NCBI GenBank assembly: GCA_035523875.1 | Contig: DATKPY010000002.1 | Location: forward strand, 1 to 64,000 | Source: JASHUC01 sp035523875 | GTDB lineage: Bacteria > Pseudomonadota > Gammaproteobacteria > Steroidobacterales > Steroidobacteraceae | DNA: 64,000 nt | Direction of reading: 5' to 3' | Part shown: positions 32,366-41,361 of the stretch, piece by piece | How positions within the stretch are numbered: position 1 is the stretch's first letter | Layout of the letters: every line of letters begins with the position of its first letter | Position numbers and translations under genes: made by a program | Notes under the pieces: model-generated | Seen by the model: the letters and a program-made list of their open reading frames with translations, nothing else | Told to the model about the DNA's origin: nothing | Databases searched by the model: none

Positions 32366-33457
32366 ATGGCACGGCGGACACCGCTGTACGAGCTGCACCG
32401 GGCGCTCGGTGCGCGCATGGTGGACTTCGGCGGCTGGGATATGCCGCTCAGCTACGGCTCGCAGATCGAGGAGCATCACGCGGTGCGGCGCCGCGCCGGC
32501 GTATTCGACGTATCCCACATGGGCATCGTGGACCTGCGCGGACCGGACGCCCGGGCCGCGCTCGCCGTGCTGCTCGCGAACGACGTGGGCAAGCTCACCA
32601 CCCCCGGCAAGGCACTCTACGGCTGCATGCTCGAGAGCTCCGGGGGCGTGCTCGACGATCTGATCGCCTACTTCCTCGGCCCGCAGGCGGGATTTCGGCT
32701 GGTGGTGAACGGCGCCACGCGAGATCGCGATCTGGCGTGGCTCAAGGAGCACACGCGCGGCGGCAATCTCGAGATCCTCGAGCGCAGCGACCTCGCACTC
32801 CTCGCGATCCAGGGGCCGGAAGCCCGCGAGCGGTTGGTCCGCCAGCTCCCGGCCGAGATGCGGGAGCTCGCGCTCGCGCTCGGGCCCTTTCACGCACGCA
32901 CCCTCGGGGACTGGTTCGTCGCACGCACCGGCTATACCGGAGAGGATGGCTTCGAGGTGATGCTGCCGGCGGCCGAGGCGCAGGGCCTCTGGCGCGAGCT
33001 CAACGCCGTGGGCGTCTCCTCGTGCGGACTCGGAGCGCGCGACACTCTGCGGCTCGAGGCCGGCTTGAATCTCTACGGTCAGGACATGGACACGACCACG
33101 CATCCGTTCGAGTCGGCGCTCGGCTGGACCGTGGCGCTCGAGCCGCGCGAGCGCGACTTCATCGGGCGGCGCGCGCTCGAGGCGGTCCTCGAGCACGGCT
33201 CCGCGCGCAAGCTCGTGGGGCTGGTGCTCGAGGAGCGCGGCGTGATGCGGGCACATCAGAGCGTGCGTGTCCCGGACGTGGGCGAGGGGCTGGTGACGAG
33301 CGGCACGTTCTCCCCCACCCTCGAGCGCTCCATCGCGCTCGCGCGGGTCCCCGCCGCCACCGGTGCAGTGGCGCAGGTGGACGTGCGCGGCAAGCTCCTT
33401 CAGGCGCGCGTCGTGCGGCCGCCGTTCGTGCGGCACGGCGCGGATTTGACCCAGTGA
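32366..33457 (+). CDS. gcvT: glycine cleavage system T protein (aminomethyltransferase)
   Basis: Transfers the methylene group from aminomethyl-lipoyl H protein to tetrahydrofolate. The 363-residue protein has the folate-binding elements LHRALGARMVDFGGWDMPLSYGS (N-terminal), FDVSHMG, RTGYTGEDGFEVMLP and LRLEAGLNLYGQDMD. GGGAGG lies five bases before the ATG. A TATCAT hexamer at about 32324 could be the -10 element. The leader of roughly 40 bases is too short for the tandem glycine riboswitch found before gcv operons in some bacteria. Confidence 0.96.
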   Translation: MARRTPLYELHRALGARMVDFGGWDMPLSYGSQIEEHHAVRRRAGVFDVSHMGIVDLRGPDARAALAVLLANDVGKLTTPGKALYGCMLESSGGVLDDLIAYFLGPQAGFRLVVNGATRDRDLAWLKEHTRGGNLEILERSDLALLAIQGPEARERLVRQLPAEMRELALALGPFHARTLGDWFVARTGYTGEDGFEVMLPAAEAQGLWRELNAVGVSSCGLGARDTLRLEAGLNLYGQDMDTTTHPFESALGWTVALEPRERDFIGRRALEAVLEHGSARKLVGLVLEERGVMRAHQSVRVPDVGEGLVTSGTFSPTLERSIALARVPAATGAVAQVDVRGKLLQARVVRPPFVRHGADLTQ

Positions 33458-33464
33458 GGCGCTC

Positions 33465-33860
33465 ATGAGCGAGATACCCGCGGACCTCAAGTACACCAAG
33501 ACGCACGAGTGGGTGCGCACGCTCCCCGACGGCACCGTCGAGCTCGGCATCACCGACCACGCGCAGCACGCGCTCGGGGATCTGGTGTTCGTCGAGCTGC
33601 CCGAGCTCGGGCGCCGGCTCGCCGCGAGCGAGCCGTATGCGGTGGTCGAGTCGGTCAAGGCGGCCTCGGACGTCTATGCGCCGCTCGCAGGCGAGGTGAC
33701 GGCGGTGAATACGGCGCTCGCGACGACCCCGGAGCAGATCAATCAGGAGCCGTACGGCACCGGGTGGATGGTGCGCCTGCGGCCGGCTGATTCCGCGGCG
33801 CTCACGCGGCTGTTGAGCGCGCAGCAGTACGCCGAGCACGTGGGTCCGGAGGAGAACTGA
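33465..33860 (+). CDS. gcvH: glycine cleavage system H protein
   Basis: Lipoyl-bearing shuttle protein of the glycine cleavage complex. The 131-residue protein has KYTKTHEWV, GITDHAQHALGDLVFVELP and the lipoylation site VVESVKAASD with Lys at about 65. Its stop overlaps the gcvPA start (TGATG). Normal length. Confidence 0.97.
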   Translation: MSEIPADLKYTKTHEWVRTLPDGTVELGITDHAQHALGDLVFVELPELGRRLAASEPYAVVESVKAASDVYAPLAGEVTAVNTALATTPEQINQEPYGTGWMVRLRPADSAALTRLLSAQQYAEHVGPEEN

Positions 33861-35248
33861 TGGCCTTCATTCCGCATACGGCGGAGGACGTCGAGCAAAT
33901 GCTCGGCGCGATCGGCGCGCGCAGCATCGAGGAGCTGTTTGATGAGATCCCGGCGGCGGTGCGCGCCGGGCCGCTCGCAGGGATCCCGGAGCCGCTCGGG
34001 GAGATGGCGGTCGGGCGGCTGATGATGGAGCGGGCGCTCGCTGACGGCATGAGCTCGGCGTTCATCGGCGCGGGCGCATACGAGCATCACATCCCCGCGG
34101 CGGTGTGGCAGCTCGCCACGCGCGGGGAGCTCTACAGCGCCTACACCCCGTACCAGGCCGAGGCGAGCCAGGGGACCCTGCAGATCATCTACGAGTTCCA
34201 GACCATGATCGCGAGCCTCACGGGCATGCAGGCTGCGAACGCCTCGCTCTACGACGGGGCATCGGCGTTCGCCGAGGCCGTGCTCATGGCGGTGCGCATC
34301 AATCGCAGGAGCCGCTCGCAGCGGATCCTCGTCCCGCGGACCGTCCATCCGCACTACCGCAGCGTCGCGCACGCGATCACGAGCTATCAGGGCATCCGGC
34401 TCGAGGAGGTCGAATACGACTCGAGAACCGGCCGCACGCCGCTTGCGGCGCTGGCCGCGTTCGACGGCGAGGACTTGGCCGCGCTCGCGATCCAGCAGCC
34501 GAACTTCCTCGGCGTGCTCGAGGACGTCGATGGCTTGAGCGAGTGGGCCCGGGCACGCGCGATTCCGATCATCGCGGTCGTGAATCCGATCTCGCTCGCG
34601 CTCCTGAAGCCTCCCGGAGCCTGGCGCGGCGCGGCCGACATCGTTGTCGGGGAGGGCCAGCCGCTCGGGGTGCCGCTCTCCTCGGGGGGGCCGTATTTCG
34701 GTTTCATGGCGACGCGCATGGAGCATGTGCGGCAGATGCCGGGCCGCATCGTCGGCCGCACGGTCGATCTCGCGGGGCGCGAAGGTTTCACGCTTACGCT
34801 GCAGGCGCGCGAGCAGCACATCCGCCGGGGGCGCGCCACCTCCAACATCTGCACCAATCAGGGGTTGATGGTCACGGCCGCGACCGTCTACCTTGCGCTC
34901 ATGGGCCCACGCGGGCTCAAGCGGGTGGCAGCGAGCTGCCACGCCCGCGCGCACGAGCTCCTGGATGCGCTCACCGGCATCGCGGGTGTGCGTGCGGCAT
35001 TCACCTCACCCTACTTCCACGAGGCCGTGCTCAAGCTCGATCGTCCGGCCGGTCCCCTGCTCGCCGCGCTCGCGCGCTGCGACATCGTGGGTGGCCTCGA
35101 TCTCGCTCCGCACTATCCGGAGCTCGGACACGCGCTGCTCACGTGCGCGACGGAGACCAAGACCAGCGCGGACATCGCCGCGTACGCCGCCGCGCTGCGC
35201 GCGGTGCTCCAGGACGCGCAGAGCGCACAGCATGCCCCCGCCGCGTGA
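33860..35248 (+). CDS. gcvPA: glycine dehydrogenase (decarboxylating) subunit 1
   Basis: N-terminal half of the P protein, which decarboxylates glycine. The 462-residue subunit has FIPHTAEDVEQMLGAIG, GAGAYEHHIPAAVWQLATRGELYSAYTPYQ and TSNICTNQGLMVTAATVYL. In E. coli both halves are one polypeptide of about 950 residues; here the enzyme is split, as in Bacillus and many deep-branching bacteria. It overlaps both gcvH (TGATG) and gcvPB (17 bp). Confidence 0.97.
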   Translation: MAFIPHTAEDVEQMLGAIGARSIEELFDEIPAAVRAGPLAGIPEPLGEMAVGRLMMERALADGMSSAFIGAGAYEHHIPAAVWQLATRGELYSAYTPYQAEASQGTLQIIYEFQTMIASLTGMQAANASLYDGASAFAEAVLMAVRINRRSRSQRILVPRTVHPHYRSVAHAITSYQGIRLEEVEYDSRTGRTPLAALAAFDGEDLAALAIQQPNFLGVLEDVDGLSEWARARAIPIIAVVNPISLALLKPPGAWRGAADIVVGEGQPLGVPLSSGGPYFGFMATRMEHVRQMPGRIVGRTVDLAGREGFTLTLQAREQHIRRGRATSNICTNQGLMVTAATVYLALMGPRGLKRVAASCHARAHELLDALTGIAGVRAAFTSPYFHEAVLKLDRPAGPLLAALARCDIVGGLDLAPHYPELGHALLTCATETKTSADIAAYAAALRAVLQDAQSAQHAPAA

Positions 35249-36701
35249 GCCGCTCCTCTTCGATCGCTCGCGCCCGGGACGCGGCGCGAGCGACCAGTGG
35301 CCGCCGGAGACGGCCGCGCCGACCGCCATCCCCGAGGAGCTGCGCCGCACCGAGCTCCCGCTCCTTCCCGAGCTCGGCGAGCTCGAGGTGGTGCGCCACT
35401 TCACGCGGCTCTCGCAGCTCAACTTCTCCATCGATACGCACTTCTATCCGCTCGGCTCCTGCACCATGAAGTACAACCCCAAGGCGTGCAATGCCTTTGC
35501 GATGCTGCCGCAGTTCCTCGCGCGCCACCCGCTTGCGCCGGAGTCGCGCGGCCAAGGGGTCCTCGCCTGCCTGTACGAGCTGCAGGAGATGCTCAAGGCC
35601 GCAACGGGCATGCGCGCGGTCTCGCTCACGCCGATGGCGGGCGCGCAGGGCGAGTTCGCCGGGGTGGCGATGATCCGCGCGTACCATCGCGCGCGCGGCG
35701 ATGACGCCCGCAACGAGATCATCGTTCCGGAGGCGGCGCACGGCACCAATCCCGCGACGGCGACACAGTGCGGCTGTGTGGTGCGGGAAATTCCGGTCGG
35801 GCCGGACGGCGACGTGAGCATCGAGGCACTGCGCGCGGCGGTCGGTCGGCGCACGGCGGGCATCATGCTCACGAATCCCTCGACGCTCGGGGTCTTCGAG
35901 CGGCGAATTCTCGAGGTCGCGGCGATCGTTCACGACGCCGGGGGCCTTCTCTATTACGACGGCGCGAACTTGAACGCGATCCTCGGCAAGGTGCGGCCCG
36001 CGGACATGGGGTTCGATGTGATTCACATGAACCTCCACAAGACCTTCTCCACGCCGCACGGCGGCGGTGGACCCGGAGCGGGCGCGGTCGGGGCGGGCGA
36101 GCGCCTGGAGCCGTTCCTGCCCGTGCCGCTCGTAGGCAGGGAAGCGGATCGCTACCGCTCACTCGCGGAGCGCGATCGTCCGCGGTCGATCGGCCGGCTA
36201 TCGGCATTCATGGGCAATGTGGGGGTTCTGCTGCGCGCGTACGTGTACGTGCGCATTCTCGGCGGCGAGGGCCTCGTCGCGGTCTCCGAGCATGCGACGC
36301 TCAACGCCAACTATCTGCTCGCGCGGCTCCAGCAAGCCGGGTTCGACGTCGCCTATCCGGGCCGCCGCGCGAGTCACGAGCTCATCGTCACACTGAAGCG
36401 CGAGCTGCGCGAGCTCGAGGTCTCGGCGATGGATTTCGCCAAGCGCCTGCTCGATCATGGCATCCACGCGCCGACCACCTACTTTCCACTGCTCGTGCCC
36501 GAGTGCCTGCTGATCGAGCCGACCGAGACCGAGACCAAGGAGACGCTCGATGCGTTCGTCGAGGCCATGACGAGCATCGAGCGCGAGGCGCGCGAGGATC
36601 CGGAGCACGTGCGCCGCGCGCCGCACACCCTCACGGTGCGCCGGCTGGATGACTTGAGAGCCGCCAAGCAACTGGACCTCACGTGGAAACCGAAGTCTTG
36701 A
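35232..36701 (+). CDS. gcvPB: glycine dehydrogenase (decarboxylating) subunit 2
   Basis: C-terminal, PLP-binding half of the P protein. The 489-residue subunit has FSIDTHFYPLGSCTMKYNPK, EAAHGTNPATA, YYDGANLNAILGKVRPADMGFDVIHMNLHKTFSTPHGGGGPG with the PLP lysine in LHKTFSTPHG. The ATG overlaps the gcvPA frame by 17 bp; the next gene, dgkA, starts 19 bp before the gcvPB stop. With gcvT and gcvH it makes the full glycine-to-methylene-THF system, feeding FolD. Confidence 0.97.
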   Translation: MPPPREPLLFDRSRPGRGASDQWPPETAAPTAIPEELRRTELPLLPELGELEVVRHFTRLSQLNFSIDTHFYPLGSCTMKYNPKACNAFAMLPQFLARHPLAPESRGQGVLACLYELQEMLKAATGMRAVSLTPMAGAQGEFAGVAMIRAYHRARGDDARNEIIVPEAAHGTNPATATQCGCVVREIPVGPDGDVSIEALRAAVGRRTAGIMLTNPSTLGVFERRILEVAAIVHDAGGLLYYDGANLNAILGKVRPADMGFDVIHMNLHKTFSTPHGGGGPGAGAVGAGERLEPFLPVPLVGREADRYRSLAERDRPRSIGRLSAFMGNVGVLLRAYVYVRILGGEGLVAVSEHATLNANYLLARLQQAGFDVAYPGRRASHELIVTLKRELRELEVSAMDFAKRLLDHGIHAPTTYFPLLVPECLLIEPTETETKETLDAFVEAMTSIEREAREDPEHVRRAPHTLTVRRLDDLRAAKQLDLTWKPKS

Positions 36702-37138
36702 GTCAACAGCCCCCGCGCGATGCCGCGCACGGCGAGCCCGCCGAGCTCGCAGCGCTCACCGCCGCCGCGCCGAGCGGGCGCGAGAAGCCCCGCGGGCTGC
36801 GGCGGGTCTTGCTCGCAGGCGTTGCAAGTTGGCGCGGCTTCGCCGGAGCCTTTCGCGAGGAAGCGGCATTTCGCCAGGAACTTGCGTTCGCAGCGCTCGT
36901 CATACCCCTGGGGTTCTGGTTGGGCCGTAGCGGCGTCGAGCGGGCGCTGCTCGTCGCGCCCGTCGTCCTGATCCTGATTGTCGAGCTGCTCAACAGCGCG
37001 ATCGAGGCGACGGTCGATCGTATCGGCTTCGAGCGCCACGCGCTCGCCGGGCTCGCGAAGGACATCGGCTCGGCCGCGGTCTTCCTGACGTTCGTGCTGC
37101 TCGGCGCCGTGTGGCTCATCGTGCTGACCGGCCGTTGA
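36683..37138 (+). CDS. dgkA: diacylglycerol kinase
   Basis: Small integral membrane kinase that phosphorylates diacylglycerol. The 151-residue protein has a predicted three-helix core with FREEAAFRQELAFA, ELLNSAIEATVDRIG (catalytic and metal-binding acidic residues) and KDIGSAAVFLTFVLLGAVWL. An unusual 40-residue N-terminal extension precedes the core. The start overlaps the end of gcvPB; an alternative later start would remove the extension. Confidence 0.93.
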   Translation: METEVLSQQPPRDAAHGEPAELAALTAAAPSGREKPRGLRRVLLAGVASWRGFAGAFREEAAFRQELAFAALVIPLGFWLGRSGVERALLVAPVVLILIVELLNSAIEATVDRIGFERHALAGLAKDIGSAAVFLTFVLLGAVWLIVLTGR

Positions 37139-37209
37139 TCGCGCTCCCGCCCGTGCACCTTCCCGGATATCGTCTCCCATGGCGGCCCGGTCGCCGAGGA
37201 CAATGCCTC

Positions 37210-40149
37210 ATGAGATTCGCTCGAATTGCGTGGCTCGCGCTGCTGCTGCCGCTCGCCGCGAGCGCGCAGGCGCCTGCGCCGCGCGCGCACACGACGGCCG
37301 CGGCGAGCACTGCCGAACAGTCGGCGCCGCCGTCCCCGCCGGCGCCCGGCGAGCGCGAGCCCGGAGCGCCGTCGCATCAGACTCAGGCGCTCGTGCAGCA
37401 GGCCGCGGCGGGAGAGGCCAATCCCGACTGGGCCGTCACGCTCGAGCGCATCGCAACCAGCGTGGTCGCGATCAACGTCGACTCGACACGCGCCTTCGAC
37501 ACCGAGTGGAATTCCACGGCCGAGGCGACCGGATTCGTGGTCGATGCCGAGCGCGGGCTCATCCTCACCAACCGCCACGTCGTCACGCCCGGGCCGGTCA
37601 CGGCCGAGGCGACCTTTCTCGATCGCGAGGAGGTGCCGATCTACCCCGTCTACCGGGATCCGGTGCACGATTTCGGCTTCTATCGCTTCGACCCGCGCAA
37701 GCTCCGCTTCATGAAGCCCGCAGCGCTCGCCCTTTATCCCGAGGGCGCGCAGGTCGGCCGCGAGATCCGCGTGGTCGGCAATAACGCAGGCGAGCAGCTG
37801 TCGATTCTCGCCGGCACGCTCGCCCGGCTCGACCGCGAGGCGCCCGACTACGGCCTCGGCAAATACAACGACTTCAACACCTTCTATCTCCAGGCCGCCT
37901 CGGGGACCTCGGGCGGCTCCTCCGGTTCGCCGGTCATCGACATCCGTGGGCGCGTGGTCGCGCTCAATGCGGGCGGGGCGAGCGGCGCCGCGTCGAGCTT
38001 CTATCTGCCGCTCGGCCGCGTGCGCCGCGCGCTGCGTCTGATCGAGGAGGGCAAGCCCGTCACGCGCGGCACGCTCGAGACGATCTTTCTCTATACGCCC
38101 TACGATGAGCTCGAGCGGCTCGGACTCACCGCGCACACCGAGGCGCTCGCGCGCAAGGCGTTCCCGAAGTTGACCGGCATGCTGGTCGTGAACGAGGTGC
38201 TACCCGGATGTCCGGCGGCGAGCGTGCTGCAGCCGGGCGACATCCTGGTACGCATGAACGGCCGACTGGTGACGCAGTTCGAGCCGCTCGAGGAGCTGCT
38301 CGACGACTCCGTGGGCCGTGAGGTCGATCTCGAGCTCGAGCGAGGCGGCAAGCTGATCTCGGCGACGCTGCCGGTCACGGATCTGAACAGCATCACGCCG
38401 GCCTCCTACCTCGAGTTCGGCGATGTGGTGATGAACACGCTGTCGTACGAGCAAGCACGGTTCTTCAATGTGCCGGTGCGCGGGGTATTCGTCGCCAACC
38501 CGGGCTACACGTTCGGTACCGCGGATATTCCGCGAGGCGCGGTCATCACCGCGGTCAATTCGCATCCGGTCGATAGCGTCGAGGACATGACGAAGGTCAT
38601 CGACAAGCTCGGCGACCGGGACGAGGCGACGGCGCGCTTCTTCACGATCGAGGAGCCGAACGGGAGCGAGCTGCGCACCTTCCGGATGGACCGCCGCTGG
38701 TTTCCGGCCCGCTACTGCAAGCGCGACGACGCGGTCGGCTGGTGGGACTGCCAGGAGTTGCCCGCGGTGCCCCCATCGCAGCCGCCGAAGCCGAGCTCCA
38801 CGGAATTTCCGAAATTCTCCGATCCGCGCCTCGCGCGCCTCGCGCCCTCGCTCGTGCTCGTGACCTACGACATGCCGTATTCGGTCTCGGGCGTGACCGA
38901 GCGCAACTATCATGGCACCGGGCTCATCGTCGATGCGCCGCGCGGTCTGGTGGTAGTCGACCGCAACACCGTGCCCGTCTCCGTCGGCGACGTGACGATC
39001 ACGTTCGCCGGAACGCTGCAGGTGCCGGGACGCGTCGTCTATATCCATCCGCTGCACAATCTCGCGGTCGTCGCCTACGATCCGAAGCTGATCGGCGACA
39101 CGCCCGTCCGCTCGGCGAAGCTCGCGCTCGGCCCGCTGCAGGAGGGCGAGCCGGTGTGGGTGGTGGGCTTGAGCAGTGACAGCGAGCTGCACACCCGCGC
39201 CACGCAAGTCGCCAGCGTCGATCCGATCGATCTGCCGCTCTCGCGCACGATGCGCTTCCGCGACACGAACGACGAGGTCGCGGACCTGGTGAATCCCCCC
39301 TACGACTACGACGGCGTGTTGGCCGACGAGCGCGGCCAAGTGCGCGGACTCTGGTCGAGCTTTGCCTACGAGAACGGGCGCGATCTCTCGCAGACCGAGA
39401 AGGGCGTCTCGATCGATCTCGTCGCCGAGATGCTCGATCGGATCAGAAGCGGCCGCGACCTCCACTCCCTGGATGTGGAGCTCGAGCCGATTCCGCTCGC
39501 GAGCGCGCGCGAGTTCGGGCTGTCCGACAGCTGGCTCAAGCAGCTCGAGCAGCACAGCTCCGTGAGACGCGAGGCGCTGGTCGCCGAGCGTCTCGTCGGC
39601 GGCTCGCCTGCGGCGCGGCTGCTGCAGCAGGGCGACATCCTGCTCGCGATCGACAACAAGGTCGTCACGCGCTTTCGCGACGTGGAGGAGGCGGTCGGCG
39701 ATCGTGACCGCGTCGCGGTGACGGTGTGGCGCGGCGACGGGGTGCGCACCATCGAAGTTCCCACCGTGCAGCTGGCCGGCGCCGATGTGGACAGGGTGGT
39801 TGAATGGGCCGGCGCAACGCTGCAGAAGCCGCACCGGCCGATGAGCGCTCAGCGCGGCATTCCACCGGTTGGGGTGTACGTCGCATACTTCTCCTATGGC
39901 TCGCCGTCGGCGCGCTACGGGCTGTACCCGGGCCGCCGGATCGTGCAAGTCGATGAGACGCCGACGCCCGATCTCGATGCGTTCCTCGCGGCGGTCGCCG
40001 GGCGCGCGGACCGGTCCTCGGTGAGGCTCAAGACGATCACGTGGAACAACGCGCCCGAGGTGATCACGCTCAAGCTCGATAAGCACTACTGGCCCGGCTA
40101 CGAGTTGCGCTACACGCCGCAGGGCTGGGTGCGCAGCGCTCTGCCCTAA
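37210..40149 (+). CDS. large Nma111-like trypsin/PDZ serine protease
   Basis: A 979-residue exported protein with a signal peptide at residues 1-20 (cleavage near ASA). Module one is an HtrA-like protease: TNRHVV (His), VHDFGFYRFDP (Asp) and SGTSGGSSGSPVID (Ser), then PDZ domains starting near GCPAASVLQPGDILVRMNG. Module two repeats a protease-like fold (YHGTGLIVDAPRGLVVVD, VYIHPLHNLAVVAYD) with different residues at the catalytic positions, followed by more PDZ repeats (GSPAARLLQQGDILLAIDN). This double arrangement resembles yeast Nma111. It probably acts in the periplasm; its substrates are unknown. Confidence 0.85.
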   Translation: MRFARIAWLALLLPLAASAQAPAPRAHTTAAASTAEQSAPPSPPAPGEREPGAPSHQTQALVQQAAAGEANPDWAVTLERIATSVVAINVDSTRAFDTEWNSTAEATGFVVDAERGLILTNRHVVTPGPVTAEATFLDREEVPIYPVYRDPVHDFGFYRFDPRKLRFMKPAALALYPEGAQVGREIRVVGNNAGEQLSILAGTLARLDREAPDYGLGKYNDFNTFYLQAASGTSGGSSGSPVIDIRGRVVALNAGGASGAASSFYLPLGRVRRALRLIEEGKPVTRGTLETIFLYTPYDELERLGLTAHTEALARKAFPKLTGMLVVNEVLPGCPAASVLQPGDILVRMNGRLVTQFEPLEELLDDSVGREVDLELERGGKLISATLPVTDLNSITPASYLEFGDVVMNTLSYEQARFFNVPVRGVFVANPGYTFGTADIPRGAVITAVNSHPVDSVEDMTKVIDKLGDRDEATARFFTIEEPNGSELRTFRMDRRWFPARYCKRDDAVGWWDCQELPAVPPSQPPKPSSTEFPKFSDPRLARLAPSLVLVTYDMPYSVSGVTERNYHGTGLIVDAPRGLVVVDRNTVPVSVGDVTITFAGTLQVPGRVVYIHPLHNLAVVAYDPKLIGDTPVRSAKLALGPLQEGEPVWVVGLSSDSELHTRATQVASVDPIDLPLSRTMRFRDTNDEVADLVNPPYDYDGVLADERGQVRGLWSSFAYENGRDLSQTEKGVSIDLVAEMLDRIRSGRDLHSLDVELEPIPLASAREFGLSDSWLKQLEQHSSVRREALVAERLVGGSPAARLLQQGDILLAIDNKVVTRFRDVEEAVGDRDRVAVTVWRGDGVRTIEVPTVQLAGADVDRVVEWAGATLQKPHRPMSAQRGIPPVGVYVAYFSYGSPSARYGLYPGRRIVQVDETPTPDLDAFLAAVAGRADRSSVRLKTITWNNAPEVITLKLDKHYWPGYELRYTPQGWVRSALP

Positions 40150-40198
40150 ATCGCGCGTCGCAACTGCGAAGCGCGTCGCAGGCCGCGCGAGAAAACGG

Positions 40199-40221
40199 AG
40201 CCCGGATCCCCCCACCGGGCT
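40199..40221 (+). terminator. short hairpin before sua5
   Basis: AGCCCGG at 40199-40205 pairs with CCGGGCT at 40215-40221 around a nine-base loop. It follows the protease gene by 50 bp and overlaps the region of the sua5 promoter. No T-run follows. Confidence 0.3.
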
Positions 40222-40224
40222 TGG

Positions 40225-40230
40225 TAGAAT
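40225..40230 (+). promoter_or_regulatory. -10-like hexamer before sua5
   Basis: TAGAAT lies seven bases before the ATG. A transcript would start at or near the AUG. The -35 box is not clear. Confidence 0.45.
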
Positions 40231-40237
40231 TCAAGGT

Positions 40238-41254
40238 ATGGTGCGTGTGGTCAGGGCGAGCCAGGTGGAGATCGACGCCGCCGTGCAGGCGCTGCGCGAC
40301 GGAGATCTCGTCGCCTTCCCGACCGAGACGGTCTACGGCCTCGGCGCCAATGCGCAGAATCCGGCCGCGGTACGCAAGATCTTCGAGGTCAAGGGCCGTC
40401 CCGCGAGCCACCCGGTCATCGTGCACCTCGACAGCCCGCGTTTCCTGCACCGCTGGGTGCAGGAGGTCCCGGAAACCGCCCTGCGCCTCGCGGAGCGCTT
40501 CTGGCCGGGCCCGCTCACGATCGTCATGGCGCGCGCGGCACACGTGCACGACGTGGTCACGGGTGGGCAGCCGACGATCGCGGTGCGCGTGCCCTCCCAT
40601 CCCATGGCTCAGCAGCTGCTCACGGCCTTCGGCGGCGGTATCGCTGCGCCTTCGGCGAACCGATACGGACGCTTGAGTCCCACCCGGGCCGAGCACGTGC
40701 GCGATGAGCTCGGCGAAGCGGTCCGCATGATCCTCGACGGCGGGGAATGCCAGATCGGTCTCGAGTCGACGATCGTGAGCTGCGAGGGCTCGAACGTGCG
40801 GCTGCTGCGGCCGGGCGCCGTGACCGCCTCGCAGCTGCGCGCCACGGTGGGCGATGTGCTGATCGGCGCGGACGCGGAATCCCCGCGCGTGCCCGGGAGC
40901 AGCCCCGCACACTACGCGCCCCTCACTCCGATGGAGATCGTGCCCGCCGGGGAGATCGACGCGCGCGCCGATACGCTCTCGCTCGACGGGCGGCGCATCG
41001 CGGTGCTCGCGCAGCGCCTGCCGCTCAAGGCGCACAAGTATGTCACCTGGATCAACGCGGGCCGGCGCCCCGAGCAGTACGCGCAGGATCTCTATGCGAA
41101 TCTGCGCACGCTCGACAAGGCCGGCTGCCAGCAGATCCTGGTGCAGGACGTGCCGCACGATGAGCGCTGGGACGCCGTTCGCGACCGGCTGTTGCGCGCC
41201 GCCAGCAACATATCCGATAGTGACGACACGGGGGCAATGGCCGTGCTGCCGTGA
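40238..41254 (+). CDS. L-threonylcarbamoyladenylate synthase, Sua5 type
   Basis: Makes TC-AMP for the t6A37 modification of ANN-decoding tRNAs. The 338-residue protein has the YrdC core (VAFPTETVYGLGANAQN, KGRPASHPVIVHL, APSANRYGRLSPTRAEHV, GLESTIVSC) and the extra C-terminal Sua5 domain (SPAHYAPLTPMEIVP, YAQDLYANLRTLDKAGCQQI). Enteric TsaC lacks this second domain. The stop codon lies inside the left arm of a perfect inverted repeat. TAGAAT seven bases upstream of the ATG suggests a leaderless mRNA. Confidence 0.93.
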   Translation: MVRVVRASQVEIDAAVQALRDGDLVAFPTETVYGLGANAQNPAAVRKIFEVKGRPASHPVIVHLDSPRFLHRWVQEVPETALRLAERFWPGPLTIVMARAAHVHDVVTGGQPTIAVRVPSHPMAQQLLTAFGGGIAAPSANRYGRLSPTRAEHVRDELGEAVRMILDGGECQIGLESTIVSCEGSNVRLLRPGAVTASQLRATVGDVLIGADAESPRVPGSSPAHYAPLTPMEIVPAGEIDARADTLSLDGRRIAVLAQRLPLKAHKYVTWINAGRRPEQYAQDLYANLRTLDKAGCQQILVQDVPHDERWDAVRDRLLRAASNISDSDDTGAMAVLP

Positions 41255-41347
41255 AGGCGGGGAGCGAGCGAGGGCGCGTTCCGGCCGACGGCAGCGGGGG
41301 ACCGCACGCTCCCTCGCTCGCTCCCCGCCTTCACGGCAGCACGGCCA
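41238..41347. repeat. perfect 37-bp inverted repeat
   Basis: Left arm 41238-41274 is the exact reverse complement of right arm 41311-41347. The spacer is 36 bp, and a further four bases of pairing are visible inside after one mismatch. The left arm contains the sua5 stop codon and its last five codons; the right arm ends nine bases before the ODC gene -10 element. A stem this long exceeds normal terminators, and no T-run follows. It may be a transposable-element footprint, an RNA-processing site or a strong bidirectional block. Confidence 0.9.
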
Positions 41348-41355
41348 GCGCGTCG

Positions 41356-41361
41356 TATAGT
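41356..41361 (+). promoter_or_regulatory. -10-like hexamer before the ODC-like gene
   Basis: TATAGT eight bases before the ATG; the -35 region would fall in the right arm of the inverted repeat and is not recognisable. Confidence 0.4.

Noticed and set aside
31039..33468. An 809-codon plus-strand frame over ispG and gcvT
   Set aside because: Runs antisense to ispG and out of frame with gcvT; Arg/Ala-rich shadow caused by high GC.
41238..41347. Interpreting the 37-bp inverted repeat as an ordinary intrinsic terminator
   Set aside because: The stem is far longer than usual, the loop is 36 bases and no T-run follows on either strand.
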